Origin: Parasphingorhabdus flavimaris
GTDB lineage: Bacteria; Pseudomonadota; Alphaproteobacteria; Sphingomonadales; Sphingomonadaceae
Direction of reading: 5' to 3'
Length of the DNA: 64,000 bases
Assembly: GCF_013371215.1 (NCBI RefSeq)
Contig: NZ_JABWMH010000004.1
Location: 186,001 to 250,000 of the forward strand
The stretch's first letter is position 1. Each line of letters opens with the position of its first letter. Both the position numbers and the translations under genes were made by a program. Under the pieces are notes generated by a model. That model saw only the letters and a program-made list of their open reading frames with translations, searched no databases and was not told where the DNA came from. Positions 9,433 through 19,625 of the stretch are shown here, piece after piece.

Positions 9433-9912
9433 CTACGCCTCCACTTTCGCGGCTGTGTCGATGCCGGCGGCAGCCTTGATCGCCTTGCGTATCCGGCCAT
9501 ACATGCCGCAGCGGCAGATATTGCCGGCCATGGCGGCGTCGATCTGCGCGTCGGTTGGCTGCGGGTTTTTCTCCAGCAGCGCGGTGGCCGCCATGATCTG
9601 GCCCGACTGGCAATAGCCGCATTGGGGAACCTGCGCTTCGATCCACGCCTGCTGGACCTTGTGCAATGTGCCGTCTTCGGCGGCAATGCCCTCGATGGTG
9701 GTGATCGTCTTGCCTTCGGCGGCAGAAACGGGAGTCGAGCAACTGCGGATCGGTTTGCCGTCGAGATGGACGGTGCAGGCCCCGCACTGGGCGATGCCGC
9801 AGCCGAATTTCGTGCCGGGCATTTTCAGATTTTCGCGCACGATCCACAATATCGGGGTCGCCGGGTCGGCATCGACCTCCCGTGCCTGACCGTTGACGTT
9901 CAGCTTGATCAT
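9433..9912 (-). CDS. Molybdenum hydroxylase small subunit, two 2Fe-2S clusters (IorA type)
   Basis: A 159-residue iron-sulfur subunit. The N-terminal plant-ferredoxin domain has [17 protein letters not shown] plus the fourth Cys in IRSCSTP; the C-terminal helical domain has CGYCQSGQ and [11 protein letters not shown]. Both clusters are therefore complete. It passes electrons from the molybdenum centre of the large subunit to the cytochrome encoded behind it. Start ATG at 9912 gives the family N-terminus MIKLNVNGQ; an in-frame extension to 9960 adds 16 residues without similarity and was rejected. First gene of the operon. Confidence 0.93.
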   Translation of the reverse strand: MIKLNVNGQAREVDADPATPILWIVRENLKMPGTKFGCGIAQCGACTVHLDGKPIRSCSTPVSAAEGKTITTIEGIAAEDGTLHKVQQAWIEAQVPQCGYCQSGQIMAATALLEKNPQPTDAQIDAAMAGNICRCGMYGRIRKAIKAAAGIDTAAKVEA

Positions 9913-10014
9913 GGAAGTTTCACCCGGATGTTTGAATAGCAATTTGCAACTTATAGGCAATTGCGCCGTTCATGCCAATAAATCTATTGGCCGGTGCGGT
10001 TGCGTCGTTCGGAG

Positions 10015-10773
10015 TCAGGCAAACACATTTGCCAATGCATCCGTATTCCCGCCTTCTTTGACTATGCGAAGATCAACATAGACCGCGGCAATACCGGTCC
10101 CCTGTATGGCGCCGGTCAGAGTGTTGATGATCAGGCCGATGATCGTCACCCCGACGGTGCCGGCAAAGGCAAAGGGCATCATGAAAAGGCCCAGAACCGA
10201 CGCGATAACCATATAGACTACGAACAAAAGCAGAATCCAGCGCTTCGATCCCTTGGTCAATTCCGCGCTGCGCTTCAGGGAATCAATGATTCCCTTGTCT
10301 TCGGCCATCATCACCGGGGAAGAAACAATCCACATCAGCGCCAGTATCAGGCCCGGAATGACGAGCAAGACAAGGCCGAGCATGATGCCCAATGTCATCA
10401 ATATGCCTAGCCCGATCAATGGCAATATCTTGCCAAGGGCCTGGGTCACGCACTCGCCAAGATTTACTGCCTGTCCGTTGAGGTCCTTGACCGTGGCGAT
10501 GATGAACGTGGCTTGCAGTAAAATCGACAATATGACGAACAGCAGCCACCCTCCAAATGCAGTTCCTATCATCGAGGGGGAGCTGAACATCGCCGTCATC
10601 GCGTCCGCGTCGACGCCTACCGCCGAAGCGCCGGTTGCCATCTGGATAAGCGCCTGTGGCAGAGCGACCATCAGGAAGGACAGGCCAAGAAAGATCAACG
10701 GGTTGCGCTTGATCACGCCAAATGTGTTGTTGAGTACCCGCCCAATATCCAAGTGCTGCGCTGTATCTGCCAT
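10015..10773 (-). CDS. Polytopic membrane protein, unknown function
   Basis: A 252-residue inner-membrane protein with about six hydrophobic segments. The pattern DIGRVLNNTFGVIKRNPLIF at the N-terminus and the central MWIVSSPVMMAEDKGIIDSL resemble the membrane domain found fused to glycerophosphoryl diester phosphodiesterases (YciC/GPDPase_memb-like). The Shine-Dalgarno AGGGGG six bases before ATG 10773 decides the start over in-frame starts 14 residues upstream. It is divergent from the MoxR operon and shares its promoter region. No catalytic motif seen; function not known. Confidence 0.75.
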   Translation of the reverse strand: MADTAQHLDIGRVLNNTFGVIKRNPLIFLGLSFLMVALPQALIQMATGASAVGVDADAMTAMFSSPSMIGTAFGGWLLFVILSILLQATFIIATVKDLNGQAVNLGECVTQALGKILPLIGLGILMTLGIMLGLVLLVIPGLILALMWIVSSPVMMAEDKGIIDSLKRSAELTKGSKRWILLLFVVYMVIASVLGLFMMPFAFAGTVGVTIIGLIINTLTGAIQGTGIAAVYVDLRIVKEGGNTDALANVFA

Positions 10774-10892
10774 CTTGATCCCCCTCTTCATGACGCGCGG
10801 ACAAGTTGTCACAAATCATATCGGACGTAAAGCAGAACAGGAGCGCGATCTTCGCTCTTGCTCGATCATTGCGATTCTGCGACACTTTGGCG

Positions 10893-11561
10893 GTGGTAAA
10901 AGCAGCGCAAAGCAACAGTGATGGCGTCAGCGCTTCTTTTGACAGTGCCTGGGATGACGTGCGCGAAGATGCGGCGATCCAGTTCTCGCCCATACCGGTC
11001 CCGGAGGCTCCGGAATCGCCGCAATGGTGGCGGGATTTTCTCGACTGGCTCGGCGAAACGCTCCAGCCTGTGTTCGAAATTATTGCCGATGGCTGGCCAA
11101 TCTTGCGGATAATATTGCTGCTCATGCTTGCCGCCGGCGTGCTGACCCTGATCTGGGTCATATTGGCGCCCTATGTCGAACAGTGGCGCGGCCGGGAACG
11201 TCCGGCGAAAGATGACTGGCAACCCCAGCCGGCCGAAGCCCGCGAATTGCTCGCGCAAGCCGAGGCGCTGGCCGCCAGGGGACAATATGGGCAAGCGGTT
11301 CGCCTGCTGCTCCACAACAGCATCGAGGATATCGAAAAACGCAGACCGAATTTGCTGCGACCGTCGAGCACATCGCGCGAGATCGAGCGGTTCGACAGTC
11401 TGCCTGAAGCCGCGCGGGCGATGTTTGCGGTGATCGCCGGTCAGGTCGAGCGCGGCATATTTGCAGCCCTTCCGATCGACGAGAATGGCTGGCGGTTATC
11501 GCGGGATGCCTATGCCGGCTTTGCGCTCAAGGAAAGCTGGCGGAAGGCCGGGAAGGGATGA
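10893..11561 (+). CDS. DUF4129 domain-containing protein, first gene of MoxR operon
   Basis: A membrane-anchored protein of about 222 residues with a DUF4129 C-terminal domain (ARELLAQAEALAARGQYGQAVRLLL). There is one transmembrane helix around residues 70-95 (ILRIILLLMLAAGVLTLIWVI, in part). The GTG at 10893 gives the family-like start VKAAQSN...FDSAWDDVREDAAIQF; the frame is open to a TTG at 10806, but that extension reaches into the divergent promoter. It overlaps the next gene by 4 nt. Function unknown; the domain recurs in MoxR/DUF58 operons and may assist in building an envelope complex. Confidence 0.78.
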   Translation: MVKAAQSNSDGVSASFDSAWDDVREDAAIQFSPIPVPEAPESPQWWRDFLDWLGETLQPVFEIIADGWPILRIILLLMLAAGVLTLIWVILAPYVEQWRGRERPAKDDWQPQPAEARELLAQAEALAARGQYGQAVRLLLHNSIEDIEKRRPNLLRPSSTSREIERFDSLPEAARAMFAVIAGQVERGIFAALPIDENGWRLSRDAYAGFALKESWRKAGKG

Positions 11562-12834
11562 GCGTCCAGGCAAACCCCTTCCGGCGGACGACGATCATGA
11601 TCATGTTCGCGGTCGGCTTTTCGGCCTTCATCGTGCTGCTCTACGGACTGGGCGCGGCCGACCCGCTGGCTTCGGGTGAAAACGGCGAGGCGCACGGTGC
11701 TTCGAACAGCATTGTCGGTTACAAGGCGCTGGCCAATCTGCTCGAAAGGACCGGTGTGCCGGTGCAATATTCGCGCTCCGAGGCGGGTATGGACAAGGGC
11801 GGATTGCTGATCCTGACGCCGGGGCCGTTCACGCCCGCCGAAGAAATCGATGCGGTGGTCCAGCAGCGCGCCTATGTCGGACCGACCATGATCATCCTGC
11901 CCAAATGGCAGACCGGTACCAGCGCGGACTTGCGTAAAGGCTGGGTCCATCTTGGCGAACCGTGGAGCGGCGATCCGGGCACGGAAATGCTGAAGGATCT
12001 GGTCGAGGTCGATATAACCGTTGGCGACAAGTCGCTGGCCGGGCGCAATCTGGTCTCCGCTGTGGGTGGGAGAGTGAAGGCGCCCGAAACGCCGGTCACG
12101 ATCAAGGGGAATGATGTCCGCTCGATCGTGCGCGGTCCCGACGCCAAGGGCGCGCTGATTGCCTATATTGACGATGGCGGCGTCTATGCGCAGCTCGACA
12201 GTCTCGATGAATCACAAATCACGGACGAGGAAGAGTTTGACGAATCCTTTTATCCGGTGGTGATCGTCGCCGATGCCGACCTGCTCAACAATGGCGGCAT
12301 GGCCGATAAGCCGACCGCGCGTCACGCTCTGGCGTTGATCGGGGCGGTTTCGAGCGCCAGCAACGAGGAGGTGACCTTCGACCTTACGTTCAACGGCCTG
12401 GGGAGCGCGGAAAACTTGCTGACCCTGGCCTTTGCGCCGCCGTTCCTGTCGGCGACCATCTGCCTGATCACCGCCGCACTGGCGGCGGCGTGGATGGCGT
12501 TCAACCGCTTTGGACCGCCGGTCCTGGAGAAGCGCAGCATAATTTTCGGCAAATCCGCTTTGGTGAACAACAGCGCTGCCTTCATCAGCCGGATGGAGCG
12601 CGGATATCTGGTAACCGATCCCTATGCCGAGATGATACGGACGCAAGCCGCCGAGGCGGTCGGGATCGGGCCGCAAGCGTCCGAACAGGAAATTCACCAC
12701 AGACTGGATGCGCTGGGGGAGAGCGACGGCAACCGTTTCTCGGCCCTGTTCCACCAACTCGTTCGCGCGCGCAAGCCGCAGGAAATAGCCGACGGGGCCG
12801 CGGCCCTCCACGCCTGGAAAAAGGAAATTATCGG

Positions 12835-12838
<4 letters not shown>
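11558..12838 (+). CDS. DUF4350 domain-containing membrane protein
   Basis: A 426-residue protein. An N-terminal transmembrane helix ([20 protein letters not shown]) is followed by the DUF4350 region with [18 protein letters not shown] and [10 protein letters not shown], which resembles a glutamine-amidotransferase-like fold without its catalytic residues. A second helix near residue 295-315 ([20 protein letters not shown]) precedes a cytosolic tail of about 110 residues. ATG overlaps the preceding stop (ATGA), and the gene in turn overlaps moxR by 4 nt. Role unknown; conserved partner of MoxR and DUF58 proteins. Confidence 0.82.
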
Positions 12839-13787
<949 letters not shown>

Positions 13788-13791
<4 letters not shown>

Positions 13792-15110
13792 ATTTCTACC
13801 CGACCGGGCGGGCCATCTGGCTCATCGCGCTTGGTGCGCCGATTGCCGCAGTGTTGGCGGCGATCATGCCGGCGCTGTGGGCAATTGGTGCCGGATGGGC
13901 GGCGATGCTTTTGCTGCTGCTCATTCTTGACGGCCTCGTCGCCGCCAAGGCAAACGAGGTGCGGTTGACGGTGTCGAGCAGCGCCGAGATTGGCGAGCCG
14001 CTGCTTCTGGGACTGGCGGCGGGTTTCTCCGGCAAGATAGGACCACGGAAACTGTCCGGTAATCTGGGCCTGGACGAACGGCTGGCGGAAGACGGAACGG
14101 TTGCTTTCTCGCTGAACCGCAGCGTTCTGGACGATCAGGCTTTTACCGGCCAGGCCACCACCATTCCCGTCCGACGGGGAACCGGAGATATCGGCCGGCT
14201 GTGGCTGCGATGGACCGGGCCGCTCGGGCTGGCCTGGCGACAGATCCAGAAGCAGAGCAGCCAGTGCGTCGCGGTGATGCCCAATGTATCGGCGGTCCGC
14301 AGCCCGACCCTGCAGATGTTCATGCGCGATTCCGTCTTCGGACTGCTCGCTCGCAAGATCCGTGGCGAAGGCAGCGAATTTGAAGCCCTGTCCGAATATC
14401 AGCCGGGCATGGACCGGCGCAGCATCGACTGGAAAGGATCGGCCCGGCACAGCAAGTTGCTGGCCAAGGAATATGACACCGAACGCAACAACCAGATTGT
14501 TTTCGCGCTGGATTGCGGTGCGGCGATGTGCGAGCCGGTTGACGGTCTGCCGCGCATCGACCGGGCGGTATCGGCGGCGCTGCTGACGGCCTATATCGCG
14601 CTCAAGGCCGGCGACCGGACCAGCCTGTTCAGCTTTGCCGCCAAGCCGGAATTGTCGACCCCCTTTCTCTCCGGCAGCCGCAATTTCTTCCGGTTGCAGC
14701 AGGAAGCGGCAACCATCGATTATCGTCATCAGGAGAGCAACTACACATTGGCGCTGTCGAGCCTGCAGAACCGGCTCCAGCGGCGTTCGCTGATCGTCAT
14801 CTTCACCGACTTCACCGATCCGACCGCAGCCGATCTGATGCTCGAGGCGGCGGGCCGGCTGATCGACAAGCATCTGGTGCTCTTCGTCGTCCTCGAGGAT
14901 CGCGAGCTGACCTCTATTATCGACAAGCCGCCCGAAAGCGCCGAGGATGTCGCCCGGGCAGTGACCGCACGCAATCTGCTCGACCAGAAGAAACTGGTGC
15001 TGACCCGGCTGCGCCACATGGGCATTGATGTGATCGAAGGCGCCCATCAGGAAATCGGAACGCGGCTGATCAACTCCTATCTCAAGATAAAAAGGCGGGG
15101 CGCCCTGTGA
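13788..15110 (+). CDS. DUF58 domain-containing (VWA-like) protein
   Basis: A 440-residue protein starting at TTG 13788, which overlaps the moxR stop (TTGA). Two transmembrane helices occur within the first 45 residues ([18 protein letters not shown] and the Leu-rich segment after it). The DUF58 signature is clear: [19 protein letters not shown] followed by [18 protein letters not shown], the first strand of the VWA-like domain, where the MIDAS-type Asp is kept. It is the typical partner of MoxR ATPases. Function in the envelope unknown. Confidence 0.92.
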
Positions 15111-16129
15111 GTACAGAACAGGCATTGAGCGCAGCGGTTCTGCGCAGCGACCGGTTCCGGCTGGAGCGGGAGGCAGACTGGATCCGGCTGGAGGATATTG
15201 TCAGCAAGATGGAGAAGGGCAAGAATGGCCGGTTGTCCGACGAGGATGTGCTGGCGCTTCCGACTCTGTACCGAACTCTGTTGTCCAGCCTCTCGATCGC
15301 CCGGGAAAATTCGCTCGATGCCGGTCTGATCGACTATCTCGAGGGACTTTCGCTGCGATCCTATTTTCTGGTCTATGGCACCCAGAGCAGTTTTGGTCGC
15401 TGGTTTGCCGGTTTTTTCGGCGGCGGCTGGAGCCGTGCGGTCCGGGCGATCCAGCTCGATATCTGGATTGCGTTGTCGGTGATGATTGCCGGTGCGGTGA
15501 TTGGCTATATCCTGGTCGCGGGGGATAGCGACTGGTTCTATGCGCTGGTGCCGGGGGGCTTTTCCGAAGTGCGGGTTCCCGGCGCTACCGAAGAGGCGTT
15601 GCGCGGGACGCTTTTCGGCACCGAAGATTCAGACGGACTCGGCGTGTTTGCGGCATTTCTGTTCAGCAATAATGCGCAGGTCGCAATCCTGGCCTTCGCG
15701 CTCGGCTTTGCCTTTGCCATCCCCAGCATATTGCTGCTGATCCACAATATGGCGTTGCTCGGCGCGATGCTCTGGGTGTTTGCGCAACGCGGTCTGACGG
15801 TTGATTTTATCGGCTGGCTGTCGATTCACGGCACGACCGAATTGTTCGCGATCCTGCTGGCAGGGGCGGCTGGCATCCATGTCGGCCGTTCGATGGCCTT
15901 CCCTGGCGCGCGGTCGCACCTCAAGGCAGCCAGCGATGCCGGCAAGCGAGCGGCGCTGGTGATGGCGGGCGTCATCATCATGCTGGTTTGCGCCGGATTG
16001 CTCGAGGGTTTTGCCCGCCAGCTGATCGACAATAGCGCTGGCCGTTTCGGCGTCGGCGGCGGGATGCTGTTGCTGTGGCTGGTCTATTTCATCGGCTTTG
16101 GCCGCGAACGACGGAGGCCCGGCGCATGA
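15107..16129 (+). CDS. Stage II sporulation protein M (SpoIIM) family membrane protein
   Basis: A 340-residue integral membrane protein starting at GTG 15107, overlapping the DUF58 stop. The N-terminal third is soluble and charged; at least five hydrophobic helices follow from about residue 125. The family stretch FLFSNNAQVAILAFALGFAF and the helix with HGTTELFAILLAGAAGIH are typical SpoIIM segments. The name comes from sporulating Firmicutes; in Proteobacteria the family occurs in MoxR operons with RDD proteins, as here, and has nothing to do with sporulation. Confidence 0.9.
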   Translation: MSTEQALSAAVLRSDRFRLEREADWIRLEDIVSKMEKGKNGRLSDEDVLALPTLYRTLLSSLSIARENSLDAGLIDYLEGLSLRSYFLVYGTQSSFGRWFAGFFGGGWSRAVRAIQLDIWIALSVMIAGAVIGYILVAGDSDWFYALVPGGFSEVRVPGATEEALRGTLFGTEDSDGLGVFAAFLFSNNAQVAILAFALGFAFAIPSILLLIHNMALLGAMLWVFAQRGLTVDFIGWLSIHGTTELFAILLAGAAGIHVGRSMAFPGARSHLKAASDAGKRAALVMAGVIIMLVCAGLLEGFARQLIDNSAGRFGVGGGMLLLWLVYFIGFGRERRRPGA

Positions 16130-17070
16130 GCAGCAGCAGAGCCGTCAATCCCTGGATACGTCGTTCCGCCGATCCGACGCTCGACCGCATCATGGTCACC
16201 CCGGAAGGCGTGCCGCTCAATGTCACGATCGCCAGCGCCGGTGCAAGAGCAGGGGCGTTGTTGCTGGATCTGGTCTTCATCCAGATCATCTCGACTGTGA
16301 TCGCGCTTCTATGTCTGACACTGGCCTTTTTTTTCGTGGCCGGCGGGGCCGATTTTCTTGATATGGATGGCCCGCTGGGGTTTGTCGGGATTTTCTATTT
16401 CATCGCCAATTTTCTGTTGCTCAACGGCTATTTCATATATTTTGAACTGGGGGACAGGTCGGCCACCTGGGGCAAACGGCTGGTCGGTATTCGGGTGGCC
16501 AGCCGGGATGGAAGCCGTCTCACTGCGGAGGCGATCATCGCCCGGAATATCGTGCGTTCGGTCGAACTTTTCCTGCCGCTGACCTTTCTGGGTTCGGCCG
16601 GAGCAGGCGGGATGTCGGTTGATCTGACCACCTGGGCCGGCTTTCTTTGGGTGTTGATGTTTCTTCTCTTTCCCTTGTTCAACAAGGACCGGTTGCGTGG
16701 TGGCGACGTGATCGCCGGGACGTGGGTAATCCAGAATGTGAAAAAGAATCTCGGCGATATTGTCGCGCCTTCGGCAGCACGGATTTCAGCGGACGGCAGT
16801 CCTGTGGCCGCGCGCTATCACTTTTCCGACGCGGAATTGTCGGTCTATGGCGAATATGAATTGCAGACCCTGGAAAATGTCCTGCGCAGCGATCAGGAGG
16901 AAGCGCTGGAGAAGGTCGCGACTTCTATCTGTCAGAAAATCGGATGGGAACCGGGCAGCGGCGACGAGCGCGCTTTTCTCGAGGCTTATTATACCGCGTT
17001 GCGGGCCCGCTTGGAGCGGAGCATGAAATTCGGCAAGCGGCGCAAGGACAAATTTGCCCCGCACGAGTAA
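16126..17070 (+). CDS. RDD family membrane protein, last gene of MoxR operon
   Basis: A 314-residue protein. ATG at 16126 overlaps the SpoIIM stop and gives the N-terminus MSSSRAVNPWIRR. The RDD domain spans roughly residues 20-210: VTIASAGARAGALLLDLVF holds the first conserved Arg-Asp pair, GKRLVGIRVASRDGSR the conserved loop, and LFNKDRLRGGDVIAGTWVI the last Asp. Four hydrophobic helices are visible. About 100 cytosolic residues follow the domain, ending in a Lys/Arg-rich tail. It closes an operon of six genes joined by 4-nt overlaps. Function unknown. Confidence 0.9.
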   Translation: MSSSRAVNPWIRRSADPTLDRIMVTPEGVPLNVTIASAGARAGALLLDLVFIQIISTVIALLCLTLAFFFVAGGADFLDMDGPLGFVGIFYFIANFLLLNGYFIYFELGDRSATWGKRLVGIRVASRDGSRLTAEAIIARNIVRSVELFLPLTFLGSAGAGGMSVDLTTWAGFLWVLMFLLFPLFNKDRLRGGDVIAGTWVIQNVKKNLGDIVAPSAARISADGSPVAARYHFSDAELSVYGEYELQTLENVLRSDQEEALEKVATSICQKIGWEPGSGDERAFLEAYYTALRARLERSMKFGKRRKDKFAPHE

Positions 17071-17132
17071 ACCGGCCCGATGGCAGCGATCCGGCGGTGC
17101 CGTAGCGTCACCTTAATCGGCTGGTTAATTGC

Positions 17133-17160
17133 TTGTTTTCGGCGGGTTTCGCCCTATAGT
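17133..17160 (+). promoter_or_regulatory. Candidate sigma-70-type promoter of the acyl-CoA dehydrogenase pair
   Basis: TTGTTT at 17133-17138 and TATAGT at 17155-17160 are separated by 16 bp, and the ATG of the first acyl-CoA dehydrogenase lies 30 bp downstream with an AAGGAG ribosome site. Consensus match by eye only. Confidence 0.45.
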
Positions 17161-17190
17161 CCAGCCAAATTCTGACCAAGGAGCATTCCC

Positions 17191-18387
17191 ATGAATCTGG
17201 AATTCACAGAAGAAGAAAAAGCCTTTCGCGCAGAAGTGCGTGAATTTATTGAGAATAATTATCCCGAGAATATCGGCACACGCGGGGTTCAGGATGACCT
17301 GAGTCCCGAGGATATGCTCGCCTGGCACAAGATTCTTGGCAAAAAGGGCTGGTCTACGCCGGCCTGGCCCAAGGAATATGGCGGCACCGACTGGACCCCG
17401 ACCCAGCGCTATATCTGGTCGGAAGAAAATGCGCGGAAAAACACCGTGATGCCGTTGCCTTTCGGCGTCGCGATGGTTGCGCCGGTGATTTACACATTCG
17501 GCAATGAAGAGCAGAAAGCGCAGCATTTGCCGGGCATCAGATCGGGTGAAGTATGGTGGTGTCAGGGCTATTCCGAGCCCGGCGCCGGTTCCGATCTGGC
17601 TTCGCTGAAAACCACCGCCGTGCGCGATGGCGATGATTATATCCTCAACGGCCAGAAGACCTGGACGACGCTGGCGCAACATGCCGACTGGGGTTTCTTC
17701 CTCTGTCGCACCGATCAAGATGCGCCGAAGCCGCAAATGGGCATCAGCTTCATTCTCGTCGACATGAAGACCCCCGGCATCGAAGTGCGCCCGATCAAGC
17801 TGATCGACGGTGGCTATGAAGTCAACGAAGTGTGGCTGACCGATGTACGCGTTCCGGCGACCAATTTGATTGGTGAAGAGAACAAGGGCTGGACCTACGC
17901 CAAATTCCTGCTCGCGCACGAACGCTCCGGTATCGCGGGTGTCGCGCGGTCGAAGCGTGGTGTCGAACAGCTCAAGGAAATTGCTGCAGCCGAAATGCTG
18001 GATGGCAAGCCTCTGCTCGAGGATATGGGTTTTGCCCAGAAAATCAGCCAGCTGGAAATCGATCTCTCGGCGCTGGAAATCACCGAGCTGCGGACGCTGG
18101 CCGGTGAACAGGCGGGCAAGGGGCCGGGACCGGAAAGTTCCCTGCTGAAGGTCAAGGGTACGGAAATCCAGCAGCGGCTGACCGAGCTGACGCTGGAAGC
18201 GGTCGGCCATTATGGCGCGCCCGATTTCCGCAGCTTCCCGGATGACGGTTCGAACGACTTCCCGATTGGTCCGGACTATGCCCATCACGCGGCACCGACC
18301 TATTTCAACATGCGCAAGACGTCGATCTACGGCGGGTCCAACGAGATCCAGCGCAACATCATCACCAAAATGATCCTCGGCCTTTAA
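17191..18387 (+). CDS. Acyl-CoA dehydrogenase, large-subunit type (PimC-like)
   Basis: A 398-residue flavoenzyme oxidising an acyl-CoA to the 2,3-enoyl-CoA and passing electrons to ETF. N-terminal helices (LEFTEEEKAFRAEVREFIE), the middle-domain QGYSEPGAGSDLASLKT and the C-terminal YGGSNEIQRNIITKMILGL signature are all present. An AAGGAG site precedes the ATG. The next gene, 23 nt behind, encodes a second, divergent dehydrogenase; such pairs resemble the heteromeric PimC/PimD pimeloyl-CoA and steroid side-chain type enzymes. The acyl substrate is unknown. Confidence 0.92.
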   Translation: MNLEFTEEEKAFRAEVREFIENNYPENIGTRGVQDDLSPEDMLAWHKILGKKGWSTPAWPKEYGGTDWTPTQRYIWSEENARKNTVMPLPFGVAMVAPVIYTFGNEEQKAQHLPGIRSGEVWWCQGYSEPGAGSDLASLKTTAVRDGDDYILNGQKTWTTLAQHADWGFFLCRTDQDAPKPQMGISFILVDMKTPGIEVRPIKLIDGGYEVNEVWLTDVRVPATNLIGEENKGWTYAKFLLAHERSGIAGVARSKRGVEQLKEIAAAEMLDGKPLLEDMGFAQKISQLEIDLSALEITELRTLAGEQAGKGPGPESSLLKVKGTEIQQRLTELTLEAVGHYGAPDFRSFPDDGSNDFPIGPDYAHHAAPTYFNMRKTSIYGGSNEIQRNIITKMILGL

Positions 18388-18410
18388 CGGACCGATACAG
18401 GAGATATAGA

Positions 18411-19544
18411 ATGGATTTCGATTTTACCGACGAACAGAATATGGTGCGCGACGGCATTTCGCGTCTGATCCGCGAGCAATATGACTTTGATACGCGCCGC
18501 AAGGTCGTTGCGAGCGAATCCGGCTGGCGTCCCGAGCTCTGGGCGCAACTGGCCGAACTCGGCATGCTTGCGGCACCCTTTTCGGAAGAAGATGGCGGTT
18601 TTGGCGGTGCGACCGAAGCGATGATCATCATGGAAGAATTCGGCAAGGGCCTAGCGGTCGAGCCGTTCATTCCATCAGTGGTCTGCGCCGGCGGTGCCCT
18701 GAAACATGGCGGCAATGATGCGCAGCGCGAAGAATATATCGGCGGCATTATTTCCGGCGAGATGGTCTTTGCCTTTGCTTATGCCGAACCACGCGGGCGT
18801 TATGATCTGGCGAATCTGGAAACCACGGCCAAGGCCGATGGCGGCGACTATGTCATCAACGGCCACAAGGCGGTTGTGATCGGCGCACCCTGGGCAACCC
18901 ATCTGGTCGTAACCGCGCGCACTTCGGGCGGACAGACCGACAAGGACGGCGTATCCGTATTCATCGTCGACAAGGCGGCACAGGGCGTGAGCACCCGCGA
19001 TTATGCGACGGTTGACGGCCGCCGCGCTTCGGAAGTCTATTTCGAAAATGTCAAAGTTTCCGGCGACGCGCTGATCGGCGACGCGGGCAACGGCTTGCCG
19101 CTGATCGAGAAGGTCGTCGACGAAGCGACCGCAGCGGTCTGCGCGGAAGCGGTTGGCGCGATGAAGGTGACCAACGAAACCACGCTCGATTATTCGCGCC
19201 AGCGCAAGCAGTTCGGCACGCCGATCGGATCGTTCCAGGTGCTGCAGCACCGGATGGCGGATATGCTGATGGAATATGAGCAGTCGGTATCGATGTGCTA
19301 TCTGGCGACGATCAAGCTTGATGAAGACGATGCAACCCGCAAGAAGAATGTCTCCGCGGCCAAGGTCCGGATCGGACAGGCCGGACGTTTCATCGGCCAG
19401 TCGGCAATCCAGACCCATGGCGGCATGGGCATGACCGACGAACTGGCGGTGGGCAGCTATTTCAAGCGCCTGTCGATCATCGAAGGCGAATTCGGCAGCG
19501 TCGACCATCATATGCGGCGGCATATTGCTTTGACGGCAGCCTGA
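18411..19544 (+). CDS. Acyl-CoA dehydrogenase, small-subunit type (PimD-like)
   Basis: A 377-residue acyl-CoA dehydrogenase homologue. N-terminal MDFDFTDEQNMVRDGISRL, middle-domain FAFAYAEPRGRYDLANL and the C-terminal IQTHGGMGMTDELAVGSYF are typical. The end, EGEFGSVDHHMRRHIAL, matches the small subunit of pimeloyl-CoA dehydrogenase-like heteromers, and differs from the EIQR ending of the first gene's product. The two genes are cotranscribed (23-nt gap) and closed by a strong terminator. A heteromer is inferred from the pair and its divergence. Confidence 0.9.
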   Translation: MDFDFTDEQNMVRDGISRLIREQYDFDTRRKVVASESGWRPELWAQLAELGMLAAPFSEEDGGFGGATEAMIIMEEFGKGLAVEPFIPSVVCAGGALKHGGNDAQREEYIGGIISGEMVFAFAYAEPRGRYDLANLETTAKADGGDYVINGHKAVVIGAPWATHLVVTARTSGGQTDKDGVSVFIVDKAAQGVSTRDYATVDGRRASEVYFENVKVSGDALIGDAGNGLPLIEKVVDEATAAVCAEAVGAMKVTNETTLDYSRQRKQFGTPIGSFQVLQHRMADMLMEYEQSVSMCYLATIKLDEDDATRKKNVSAAKVRIGQAGRFIGQSAIQTHGGMGMTDELAVGSYFKRLSIIEGEFGSVDHHMRRHIALTAA

Positions 19545-19564
19545 TAGTCGAACCCAACCCAATT

Positions 19565-19606
19565 AAAAAGGGGGGCGAACCAAGCCGGTTCCGCCCCCTT
19601 TTTTTG
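19565..19606. terminator. Intrinsic terminator, probably bidirectional
   Basis: GGGGGCGAACC pairs with GGTTCCGCCCCC (one bulged base) around a 4-5 nt loop, flanked by an A-run on the left and a T7 run on the right. It lies between the convergent acyl-CoA dehydrogenase and SDR genes, so it can serve both strands. Confidence 0.88.
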
Positions 19607-19625
19607 TCCAGCGCTTTCACGCAAA

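Noticed and set aside
17125-18288. A 387-codon minus-strand frame over the first acyl-CoA dehydrogenase
   Set aside because: Antisense shadow; the plus-strand frame has the full family signature and a good ribosome site.
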